Assembly: GCA_900759385.1 (NCBI GenBank)
Contig: CAAEUZ010000101.1
Span: 1-5,426, forward strand
Origin: an uncultured Oscillospiraceae bacterium
Lineage (GTDB): Bacteria; Bacillota; Clostridia; Oscillospirales; Oscillospiraceae
Length of the DNA: 5,426 nucleotides
Direction: 5' to 3'
Shown: positions 1 to 5,227 of the stretch, one piece after another
How the letters are laid out: the number at the start of each line of letters is the position of its first letter
Position numbering within the stretch: position 1 is the stretch's first letter
Made by a program: the position numbers and the translations under genes
The notes under the pieces: generated by a model
Told to the model about the DNA's origin: nothing
Databases searched by the model: none
Seen by the model: only the letters and a program-made list of their open reading frames with translations

Positions 1-53
1 GCGCAAAAATCCTTGATATATAAAATTTATTTCGCTTTAAATCAAAAATACCC

Positions 54-82
54 TTGACAAATGCGGACGTATTTGCTATTAT
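54..82 (+). promoter_or_regulatory. SigA-type promoter of the tRNA-Thr/tRNA-Tyr unit
   Basis: A perfect -35 box TTGACA (54-59) is followed after 17 bases by TATTAT (77-82), a one-mismatch -10 box. Transcription should start near 88-90, about 12 bases before the tRNA-Thr gene. An overlapping TATAAT lies at 80-85, but its 20-base spacer makes it a poorer partner. The strength and position fit a stable-RNA promoter. Sequence upstream (1-53) is AT-rich and may act as an UP-like element. Confidence 0.85.
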
Positions 83-101
83 AATCGTCGCCGGTAATTG
101 C

Positions 102-177
102 GCTGGTATAGCTCAGTCGGTAGAGCAGCTGATTTGTAATCAGCAGGTCGGGGGTTCGAGTCCGTCTACCAGCTCCA
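102..177 (+). tRNA. tRNA-Thr (anticodon TGT)
   Basis: A full cloverleaf can be drawn. The acceptor stem is GCTGGTA (102-108) with TACCAGC (167-173), and the D stem is GCTC/GAGC. The anticodon stem is GCTGA/TCAGC around loop TTTGTAA, which puts anticodon TGT at 135-137 and reads ACA threonine codons. The T loop TTCGAGT is standard. The discriminator T174 is followed by a gene-encoded CCA (175-177). Two oddities are visible: the T stem GGGGG/CCGTC contains a G-G opposition next to a G-T wobble, and the encoded CCA is followed directly by a second CCA (178-180). The 62-base spacer to the next tRNA holds a weak hairpin (184-199) and no gene. It is the first gene of a two-tRNA transcript. Confidence 0.95.
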
Positions 178-239
178 CCAGGGGGCCAAACAGCTGGCCG
201 TGCTTGTGCTTCCTACGTTGTTCCGGTGCAAGTGAATAT

Positions 240-324
240 GGGGGTGTTCCCGAGTGGCCAAAGGGGACAGACTGTAAATCTGCTGGCAATGCCTACGGTG
301 GTTCGAATCCACCCGCCCCCACCA
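240..324 (+). tRNA. tRNA-Tyr (anticodon GTA)
   Basis: This is a class II tRNA with a long variable arm. The acceptor stem is GGGGGTG (240-246) with CGCCCCC (314-320), including one G-T wobble. The loop CTGTAAA (272-278) carries anticodon GTA at 274-276. The variable arm has a GGC/GCC stem (285-287 with 291-293). The T arm is GGTGG-TTCGAAT-CCACC (297-313). Discriminator A321 is followed by an encoded CCA (322-324). The body closely follows the known bacterial tRNA-Tyr pattern. The outermost anticodon-stem pair is A267 opposite C283, a mismatch where E. coli has G-C. It is the last gene of the tRNA transcript, with a terminator immediately behind it. Confidence 0.95.
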
Positions 325-357
325 AAATCCCGACCGTGAAAGCGGCCGGGATTTTTT
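325..357 (+). terminator. Rho-independent terminator of the tRNA unit
   Basis: The stem ATCCCG-a-CCG (327-336) pairs with CGG-c-CGGGAT (343-352) around loop TGAAAG, with one internal A-C mismatch, and ends in a run of six T (352-357). It begins one base after the CCA end of tRNA-Tyr, so it ends the stable-RNA transcript. Confidence 0.9.
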
Positions 358-408
358 GCTGCCCGCCTTTGTGCGCCCTGACCCATATGCCGGCGACTCA
401 TTTTTCCC

Positions 409-416
409 AGAGGTGA
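409..416 (+). promoter_or_regulatory. Ribosome binding site that fixes a TTG start
   Basis: AGAGGTGA lies 7 bases before TTG at 424. The first ATG in the frame (439) is 22 bases from this site, and its own upstream sequence has no comparable SD match, so TTG is the preferred start of the hydrolase gene. Confidence 0.7.
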
Positions 417-423
417 AGCTGTT

Positions 424-1155
424 TTGAAAAACGGGATAATGGCACTGAAAATTACGTTTGACTTCGGCTGCGGGCCGGACTGTATTTACCCGGCGGCGCT
501 GTGCTCTGACGAGGGCGTCTATCTGGTTGACTGCGGGTACGCGGGGTTCCTCCCGCTCATTGAAGACGCGATGCGCGGCGCGGGCCTGGAGCCCGGGGCC
601 CTTGCCGGCGTTATCATCACCCATCACGACCACGACCACATGGGCTCGCTGGCCGCACTGAGGGCCAAATACCCCCGCGTGAAGGTGTACGCCTCCGCCG
701 TGGAGGCGGAGTACATATCCGGGCGCAGGAAGGCCCTGCGCCTCGAGCAGGCGGAGGCGCTGCAGCCGGCCCTGCCCGAGGACGCCAGGGCCGGCGGCGA
801 GGCCTTCATCTCGCTGCTGAGAGGCGTCGCGCCGGCGCCGGTGGACGTGACGCTCCGCGGCGGCGATGTGCTGGACATCTGCGGCGGCTGCGAGGTCGTT
901 GACACTCCGGGCCACACCCCCGGACATATATCGCTGTACCTGCCCGCGCACGGCACGGTTGTCACGGGCGACGCCATGGTGCTGGAGCAGGGACGCCCGG
1001 CCGTGGCAAACCCTCAGTTCGCCTTTGACCTCCACGCTGCCCGCGCTTCGCTGGAGAGTCTCCTGGGCCTGGACGCGACGCGGTATATATGCTGCCACGG
1101 AGGGGAGCTGCTGCTGGATAAAACGGGAGAGAGAACATGCCGTTTTTCGGGATAG
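424..1155 (+). CDS. MBL-fold (metallo-beta-lactamase superfamily) metal-dependent hydrolase
   Basis: This is a 243-residue cytoplasmic protein with no signal peptide or membrane segment. The superfamily metal ligands are all present and in order. THHDHDHMGS (66-75) gives H67, D69, D71 and H72; GHTPGH (163-168) gives H164; TGD (181-183) gives the bridging D183; and CCHGGE (223-228) gives H225. The HxDxDH form, with Asp replacing the usual second His, is a known variant of the HxHxDH motif. The length fits a stand-alone single-domain enzyme of the glyoxalase-II-like group, and the chain ends soon after the last ligand. The substrate cannot be deduced: thioester, lactone, phosphoester and others are all used in this superfamily. 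The start is TTG at 424, backed by an SD at 409-416; ATG at 439 would remove five residues before any conserved motif. No clear promoter is visible between the tRNA terminator and this gene, so read-through or an unrecognised promoter is possible. No terminator is seen after it. Confidence 0.9.
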   Translation: MKNGIMALKITFDFGCGPDCIYPAALCSDEGVYLVDCGYAGFLPLIEDAMRGAGLEPGALAGVIITHHDHDHMGSLAALRAKYPRVKVYASAVEAEYISGRRKALRLEQAEALQPALPEDARAGGEAFISLLRGVAPAPVDVTLRGGDVLDICGGCEVVDTPGHTPGHISLYLPAHGTVVTGDAMVLEQGRPAVANPQFAFDLHAARASLESLLGLDATRYICCHGGELLLDKTGERTCRFSG

Positions 1156-1199
1156 TTACATCATTAACAGAAAGAAAATACTCCAAACGCTTGCAATAG
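1137..1199 (+). CDS. Possible 20-residue peptide overlapping the end of the hydrolase gene
   Basis: ATG at 1137 is preceded by GGGAGAGAG (1125-1133), a good SD match, and opens a 20-codon frame ending in TAG at 1197-1199. It overlaps the last 19 bases of the hydrolase gene in another frame, an arrangement typical of translational coupling. The peptide begins MPFFGIVTSL, ends KYSKRLQ and has a basic C-terminal half. Its end overlaps the -35 box of the gdhA promoter. I recognise no family. It may be a real small peptide, the stump of a lost coupled gene, or chance; the purine-rich stretch also simply encodes TGERT in the hydrolase. Confidence 0.2.
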   Translation: MPFFGIVTSLTERKYSKRLQ

Positions 1200-1219
1200 G
1201 ACGGCTTTTTGTGTAAAAT
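1191..1219 (+). promoter_or_regulatory. SigA-type promoter of gdhA
   Basis: TTGCAA (1191-1196) and TAAAAT (1214-1219) are separated by 17 bases, each one mismatch from consensus. The expected start near 1226 gives a leader of about 54 bases before the gdhA ATG. The region is AT-rich against its GC-rich surroundings. No obvious operator palindrome or riboswitch is visible in the leader. Confidence 0.75.
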
Positions 1220-1264
1220 ATATGCGGACATCGGGCAAAACGCACAATGCCACAACGTAATAAA

Positions 1265-1270
1265 GTGAGG
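1265..1270 (+). promoter_or_regulatory. Ribosome binding site that decides the gdhA start
   Basis: GTGAGG lies 9 bases before ATG 1280. An in-frame ATG at 1247 would add 11 residues, but it has no SD before it and the extra residues do not belong to the family's N-terminus, so 1280 is preferred. Confidence 0.7.
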
Positions 1271-1279
1271 TTTTTGCAA

Positions 1280-2629
1280 ATGCTGACTAACGAGTATCTC
1301 AAACGCGTGTACGAGACGGTATTAACCCGCAACCCCGGAGAGAGCGAGTTCCACCAGGCGGTCCTGGAGGTCCTTGAAAGCCTCGAGTGCGTAGTCGAGA
1401 AACACCCCGAATATGAGCAGAACGGTATCATTGAGCGTTTTGTCGAACCCGAGCGTTTTATCCAGTTTTCCGTACCCTGGGTTGACGACAGCGGCAAGGT
1501 CCGCGTCAACCGCGGCTTCCGCGTCCAGTTCAACAGTGCCATCGGCCCCTACAAGGGCGGCCTGCGCTTCCACCCCAGCGTGACGGCGAGCGTCATCAAA
1601 TTCCTCGGCTTTGAGCAGACCCTCAAGAACAGCCTCACCACGCTGCCGATGGGCGGCGGCAAGGGCGGCAGCGACTTTGACCCCAAGGGCAAGAGCGACG
1701 GCGAGGTCATGCGCTTCTGCCAGAGCTTCATGAACGAGCTGTACCGCCACATCGGCCAGTTTACGGACGTACCCGCCGGCGACATCGGCGTGGGCGCGCG
1801 CGAGGTCGGCTACCTGTTCGGCCAGTACAAGCGCATCACCGGCACCTTCCAGGGCGGCACCATCACCGGCAAGGGCATCCCCTTCGGCGGCAGCCTGGCC
1901 CGCACTCAGGCCACCGGCTACGGCCTGTGCTACTTCGCCGAGGAAGCCCTCAGGTGCATGAAGAACGACAGCTTTGCCGGCAAGACCGTCGTCGTCTCCG
2001 GCAGCGGCAACGTCGCCACCTACGCGGCCGAGAAGGCCACCCAGCTGGGCGGCAAGGTCGTCGCCATGTGCGACTCCAACGGCTACATCTACGACGCCAA
2101 CGGGGTTGACCTGAAGAAGATAATAGACATCAAGCAGCGCCGCCGCGCCCGCATCAAGGTGTACGCGGACGAAGTGCCCGGCAGCGAGTACCACGAGGGC
2201 TGCCACGGCATCTGGGGCGTCAAGTGCGACATCGCGCTGCCCTGCGCTACGCAGAACGAGATGGATCTCGAGGGCGCCAAGACGCTCATCGCCAACGGCT
2301 GCATAGGCGTGTTCGAGGGCGCTAACATGCCTCTGACTCCGGACGCCATCGCGGCCGTGCAGGAGGCGGGCCTGCTCTACAGCCCCGGCAAGGCTTCAAA
2401 CGCGGGCGGCGTGGCCACCAGCGGCCTGGAGATGACCCAGAACAGCATGCGCCTCTCCTGGAGCTTCGAGGAAGTGGACGAGAAGCTGCAGGGCATCATG
2501 AAGAACATCTTCCACGCGGCCTACGACGCCTCCGTCGAGGTCGGCAAGACCGGCGACCTGATGGTCGGCGCCAACGTGGCCGGCTTCCTCAAGGTCGCGA
2601 GCGCCATGCTCGCCCAGGGCGTGGTGTAA
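1280..2629 (+). CDS. gdhA: Glutamate dehydrogenase, NADP-type (hexameric GdhA family)
   Basis: This catalyses the reversible reductive amination of 2-oxoglutarate with ammonium to L-glutamate in the cytoplasm. The 449 residues match the usual length of about 450 for the small hexameric enzymes. The N-terminal substrate domain contains the stretch around RVQFNSAIGPYKGGLRFHPS (81-100), the glycine-rich active-site motif LPMGGGKGG (122-130) with catalytic K128, and DVPAGDIGVG (163-172) with catalytic D168. The Rossmann domain has GSGNVA (241-246) and, after the second strand, CDSNG (264-268). The latter resembles the D-S pair of the NADP-dependent E. coli enzyme more than the G-P-D of the NAD-dependent C. 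symbiosum enzyme, so NADP is inferred. PCATQNE (321-327) and GANMP (347-351) are further family signatures. No frameshift or missing key residue is seen. Codon use is strongly biased to C-ending codons, with ATA nearly absent, which suggests high expression. It has its own promoter (1191-1219) and is probably co-transcribed with the small gene behind it. Confidence 0.97.
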   Translation: MLTNEYLKRVYETVLTRNPGESEFHQAVLEVLESLECVVEKHPEYEQNGIIERFVEPERFIQFSVPWVDDSGKVRVNRGFRVQFNSAIGPYKGGLRFHPSVTASVIKFLGFEQTLKNSLTTLPMGGGKGGSDFDPKGKSDGEVMRFCQSFMNELYRHIGQFTDVPAGDIGVGAREVGYLFGQYKRITGTFQGGTITGKGIPFGGSLARTQATGYGLCYFAEEALRCMKNDSFAGKTVVVSGSGNVATYAAEKATQLGGKVVAMCDSNGYIYDANGVDLKKIIDIKQRRRARIKVYADEVPGSEYHEGCHGIWGVKCDIALPCATQNEMDLEGAKTLIANGCIGVFEGANMPLTPDAIAAVQEAGLLYSPGKASNAGGVATSGLEMTQNSMRLSWSFEEVDEKLQGIMKNIFHAAYDASVEVGKTGDLMVGANVAGFLKVASAMLAQGVV

Positions 2630-2652
2630 GATTGGCGGCGCCTGAGCCCGGT

Positions 2653-2657
2653 GGGAG
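2653..2657 (+). promoter_or_regulatory. Putative ribosome binding site choosing GTG 2663
   Basis: GGGAG lies 5 bases before GTG 2663. The earlier in-frame GTG at 2651 has no SD-like sequence upstream, so 2663 is the better start for the small membrane protein, though with only moderate support. Confidence 0.45.
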
Positions 2658-2662
2658 ACAGC

Positions 2663-2962
2663 GTGATCAGCAACGGCCTTATAGCGGTTGAGATCTTTGC
2701 GGCACTCATCGTGTTCGGCGTGCTGGCGCATGTCATCGGCCTGTACGAGTACGACATGCAGGTGACGGTTGGCGCAGAGAGCTTTGACGCGGAGCTGCAC
2801 ATGGCTGTGAGTTCAAAACAGCTGGCCGTGTGGACAGAGGACACGTACAATGTCCCGGCTGCCTCCGAATTCTGGCGCATGGCCGGAGAGGCCCGGCTGG
2901 TGATCCGCGACGGGCTGCAGCGCGTGGTGTTCAACCGCGTTGACGGCGCTGGTACGGTGTGA
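2663..2962 (+). CDS. Small single-pass membrane protein of unknown function
   Basis: I do not recognise a family. From GTG 2663 the product has 99 residues; from GTG 2651 it would have 103. Residues about 6-27 form one hydrophobic helix (core AALIVFGVLAHVIGL) with a single acidic residue, E10, inside. There is no basic N-terminal region, so it looks more like a membrane anchor than a classic signal peptide, and its orientation is unclear. An acidic stretch (YEYD) follows the helix. Residues 31-99 alternate polar and hydrophobic positions, suggesting a small beta-rich soluble domain with no cysteines and two tryptophans. Base composition and third-position GC match neighbouring genes, which supports real coding. 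The gene starts 33 bases after the gdhA stop and in the same frame, so it is probably transcribed with gdhA. Its 3' end carries the promoter of the next operon. Confidence 0.65.
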   Translation: MISNGLIAVEIFAALIVFGVLAHVIGLYEYDMQVTVGAESFDAELHMAVSSKQLAVWTEDTYNVPAASEFWRMAGEARLVIRDGLQRVVFNRVDGAGTV

Positions 2963-2968
2963 TAGAAT
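2940..2968 (+). promoter_or_regulatory. Strong extended -10 promoter for the glycerate operon
   Basis: TTGACG (2940-2945) and TAGAAT (2963-2968) have a 17-base spacer, and the -10 box is preceded by TGA (2960-2962), giving an extended TGn element. The -35 box and spacer lie inside the last codons of the small membrane gene, and its TGA stop is the TGn. Transcription would start near 2975, giving a leader of about 71 bases before ATG 3046. That leader carries the hairpin at 2982-3006. Confidence 0.7.
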
Positions 2969-2981
2969 TAATAATTGAGCG

Positions 2982-3006
2982 AAAAGGCCCGTTTCGCGGG
3001 CCTTTT
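2982..3006 (+). terminator. GC-rich hairpin, likely terminator of the gdhA unit
   Basis: A perfect 10-bp stem AAAAGGCCCG (2982-2991) with CGGGCCTTTT (2997-3006) surrounds loop TTTCG. The A-tract/T-tract flanks would allow it to work in both directions. The T run is only four long before a C, so termination may be partial. It lies just downstream of the predicted start site of the glycerate operon, so it would also sit in that transcript's leader, about +8 to +32. Confidence 0.75.
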
Positions 3007-3045
3007 CTGCTGCATACAATTATTGACCTGGAGAAACGCTCTGCT

Positions 3046-4182
3046 ATGAAAAAGTTAGTGATAATTCCCGACTCATTCAAGGGCACGCTGTCCTCGGCGA
3101 GGGTGTGCGAGCTGGTAGGTGACTGCGCGCGGCGTGTCTTCCCCGGCTGCGAGGTGCGTGCGATACCTGTCGCGGACGGGGGAGAGGGCAGCGTGGACGC
3201 CTTTCTTGCGTCCGTGGGCGGCGAGAGGGTGATGCTTGCCGTCACGGGGCCGTGGTTTGAGCGCTGCGAGGGCTTTTACGGCCTGCTCTACGGCGGGACT
3301 ACGGCTGTGGTGGAGATGGCAGCCGCCGCGGGGCTGCCCATGGTGGGCGAGCGGCGTGACCCGAGCGCCACCACCACTTACGGCGTGGGTGAGCTGATGC
3401 TCGACGCGGCGCGGCGCGGGGCGAGGCGCATCATCCTCGGCCTGGGCGGCAGCGCCACCAATGACGGCGGCTGCGGTGCGGCGGCGGCCCTGGGCGTGCG
3501 CTTTTACAACGCGGCGGGCGAGAGCTTTGTGCCCACCGGCGGCACACTGGGCAGCATTGCCCATATAGACGTGAGCGGGCTCGACCCGGCCATAGCCGGC
3601 GCGGAGATAACCGCCATGTGCGACATAGACAACCCAATGACCGGCCCGCGAGGCGCGGCGCACGTATTCGGCCCGCAGAAGGGCGCTGACGCGGCGATGG
3701 TCGAGCGGCTGGACAGCGGGCTGGGCCATCTGGCGGAGGTTATCCGGTGCGACCTGGGCGCGGATGTGGAGAACCTGCCCGGTTCGGGCGCGGCGGGCGC
3801 GATGGGCGCGGGTATGGCCGCCTTCCTGGGCGCGGCGCTGCGGCCCGGCATAGAGACCGTGCTGGACGTGGCGGGGTTCGACGGGGCCGCAGCGGACGCG
3901 GACGCCGTCATAACCGGCGAGGGCAAGCTCGACTCGCAGAGCCTGGGCGGCAAGGTCGTCATAGGCGTGGCGCGCCGGGCCGCCAGGCTGGGCAAGCCCG
4001 TCATCGCCATTGTGGGCGGGGCGGATTACGGAGCGGAGGCCGCCTGGGCCGAGGGGGTCACGGCCGTGTTCCCCATCAGCCGCCTGCCGCAGGACTTTGA
4101 GCTCCTGAAGCCGCACAGCGAGGAAAACCTGGTATTTACGGCGGAAAACGTACTGCGGCTGCTCAAGTCGGCGGGCATGTGA
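3046..4182 (+). CDS. glxK: Glycerate 2-kinase (GarK/GlxK family)
   Basis: This phosphorylates D-glycerate with ATP; characterised members such as E. coli GarK and GlxK make 2-phosphoglycerate, which feeds lower glycolysis. The 378-residue length is typical of the family (Pfam Gly_kinase, about 380). Family motifs occur in order: PDSFKGTLSS (8-17), PVADGGEGS (41-49), LGLGGSATNDGG (131-142), CDIDNPMTGPRGAA (192-205), FGPQKGA (208-214), GSGAAGAMGAG (246-256) and ITGEGKLDSQSLGGK (289-303). No signal peptide or membrane helix is present, so it is cytoplasmic. The start is ATG 3046 with TGGAGA at 3029-3034; the longer frame from 2959 would run through the hairpin and the overlapping upstream stop, and is not a credible start. 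It is followed after 25 bases by a glycerate dehydrogenase, which strongly supports the substrate. The symbol garK would be equally defensible. Confidence 0.95.
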   Translation: MKKLVIIPDSFKGTLSSARVCELVGDCARRVFPGCEVRAIPVADGGEGSVDAFLASVGGERVMLAVTGPWFERCEGFYGLLYGGTTAVVEMAAAAGLPMVGERRDPSATTTYGVGELMLDAARRGARRIILGLGGSATNDGGCGAAAALGVRFYNAAGESFVPTGGTLGSIAHIDVSGLDPAIAGAEITAMCDIDNPMTGPRGAAHVFGPQKGADAAMVERLDSGLGHLAEVIRCDLGADVENLPGSGAAGAMGAGMAAFLGAALRPGIETVLDVAGFDGAAADADAVITGEGKLDSQSLGGKVVIGVARRAARLGKPVIAIVGGADYGAEAAWAEGVTAVFPISRLPQDFELLKPHSEENLVFTAENVLRLLKSAGM

Positions 4183-4207
4183 ACGCCGGGGAAAGGAGAT
4201 AAAACAC

Positions 4208-5170
4208 ATGAAGATGGTAATACTCGACGGGTACACGGAAAACCCCGGCGATCTGAGCTGGTCCGAGCTGGAGAAGCTCGGCGAGCTGACGGTGTATGAC
4301 CGCACCAGCCTGACGGACGAGGAGGAGATCGCCGCGCGCATAGACAACGCGGACATACTGCTCACCAACAAGACGCCCGTCAGCGCGGCGGCGCTGGACA
4401 AGAACCCCGGCGTGAAGTACATCAGCGTGCTGGCCACCGGCTACAATATCGTGGACGTGGAGGCGGCGCGAGCCCGCGGCATCCCGGTCAGCAACGTCCC
4501 GGCTTACGGCACGGCGGCGGTGGCCCAGTTCGCCATAGCCATGCTGCTGGAGATCTGCCACCACGTGGCGCACCACAGCGAGACCGTGCACGCCGGGCGC
4601 TGGGAGCAGAGCCCCGACTGGTGCTACTGGGACTATCCGCTCATAGAGCTGCAGGGCAAGACCATGGGCATCATCGGCTTCGGGCGCATCGGCCAGCAGA
4701 CCGGGCGCATAGCCAAAGCCATGGGCATGAACATCCTCGCCACCGGCAGCCGCCCCACGGACTCCGGCCGTGAGATAGCCGAGTACGTGGAGCTTGACGA
4801 GCTGCTCGCGCGCTCGGACGTAATAGCGCTGCACTGCCCGCTGTTCCCCTCTACGCAGGGTATCATCAGCCGCGAGAACATCGCCAAGATGAAGGACGGG
4901 GTCATCCTGCTCAATAACTCCCGCGGCCCGCTGATAGACGAGCAGGCTCTGGCCGACGCGCTCAACTCCGGCAAGGTGTACGCCGCCGGGCTGGACGTGG
5001 TCTCCACTGAGCCTATCCGCGGCGATAACCCGCTGCTGAAGGCCAAAAACTGCTTCATAACTCCGCACATCTCCTGGGCACCCAAGGAGAGCCGCCAGCG
5101 CATAATGGACTGCACGGTGGAGAACATCAAGGCGTTCCTCGACGGTGAGCCGGTAAACGTGGTGAATTGA
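4208..5170 (+). CDS. hprA: Hydroxypyruvate reductase / glycerate dehydrogenase (D-2-hydroxyacid dehydrogenase family)
   Basis: This interconverts hydroxypyruvate and D-glycerate using NAD(P)H, supplying substrate to the kinase encoded just upstream. The 320-residue length is standard. The N-terminal catalytic-domain half ends near residue 100. The Rossmann segment has GFGRIG (157-162). Catalytic residues are in place: R239 in NNSRG, E268 in STEP and H287 in PHISW. D263 lies in GLDV. The N-terminal stretch LDGYTENPGDLSW (6-18) resembles clostridial glycerate dehydrogenases, and the kinase neighbour supports this over lactate or phosphoglycerate dehydrogenase. The position at the end of the second Rossmann strand, normally Asp in NAD enzymes, is G180 followed by S181-R182, so NADPH may be preferred. 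The start is ATG 4208 with a strong AAAGGAG (4192-4198), 25 bases after the kinase stop. It is the last gene of the operon, and a structured region follows. Confidence 0.93.
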   Translation: MKMVILDGYTENPGDLSWSELEKLGELTVYDRTSLTDEEEIAARIDNADILLTNKTPVSAAALDKNPGVKYISVLATGYNIVDVEAARARGIPVSNVPAYGTAAVAQFAIAMLLEICHHVAHHSETVHAGRWEQSPDWCYWDYPLIELQGKTMGIIGFGRIGQQTGRIAKAMGMNILATGSRPTDSGREIAEYVELDELLARSDVIALHCPLFPSTQGIISRENIAKMKDGVILLNNSRGPLIDEQALADALNSGKVYAAGLDVVSTEPIRGDNPLLKAKNCFITPHISWAPKESRQRIMDCTVENIKAFLDGEPVNVVN

Positions 5171-5186
5171 GCTTGTGCGGCTTTTG

Positions 5187-5227
5187 CCACCCCATTTCTT
5201 TTGTCTTGCCAAAAGAAACGGGAGTGG
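5187..5227 (+). repeat. Imperfect inverted repeat after hprA, possible terminator or interspersed repeat
   Basis: TTTCTTTTG (5195-5203) pairs perfectly with CAAAAGAAA (5210-5218) around loop TCTTGC. The stem extends outward through one A-C mismatch, CCC/GGG (5191-5193 with 5220-5222), a bulged A5223 and CCAC/GTGG (5187-5190 with 5224-5227), giving 16 pairs in all. It starts 17 bases after the hprA stop. No T run follows directly. The nearest (T5 at 5246-5250) follows a short GCGC/GCGC pairing (5227-5230 with 5242-5245), so if this ends transcription it does so imperfectly. The shape also fits a REP-like repeat unit. Confidence 0.6.

Noticed and set aside
13..42. Second upstream promoter (TTGATA with TTTAAA or TTAAAT)
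   Set aside because: The spacing is acceptable (17-18), but the boxes are weak in a very AT-rich stretch and the 54-82 promoter explains the unit.
358..408. Promoter for the hydrolase gene
   Set aside because: TTGTGC (369-374) and CATATG (384-389) are only 9 bases apart, and no better pair is visible.
693..711. Perfect 7-bp hairpin CTCCGCC/GGCGGAG inside the hydrolase gene
   Set aside because: It falls in the codons for ASAVEAE, which naturally give GCC/GAG-rich complementary runs, and nothing around it suggests a signal.
1247..1279. In-frame upstream ATG that would lengthen gdhA by 11 residues
   Set aside because: It has no SD, the residues MPQRNKVRFLQ do not fit the family N-terminus, and ATG 1280 has GTGAGG at good spacing.
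1322..2206. Long open frames on the minus strand opposite gdhA, the kinase and the reductase
   Set aside because: They are shadows of high third-position GC in the real genes, with low-complexity Ala/Arg/His/Val-rich products and no motifs.
2959..3045. N-terminal extension of the glycerate kinase frame
   Set aside because: It would start at a GTG overlapping the previous stop and translate through the terminator hairpin. The family begins right at the ATG 3046 product (MKKLVIIPDSFKG).
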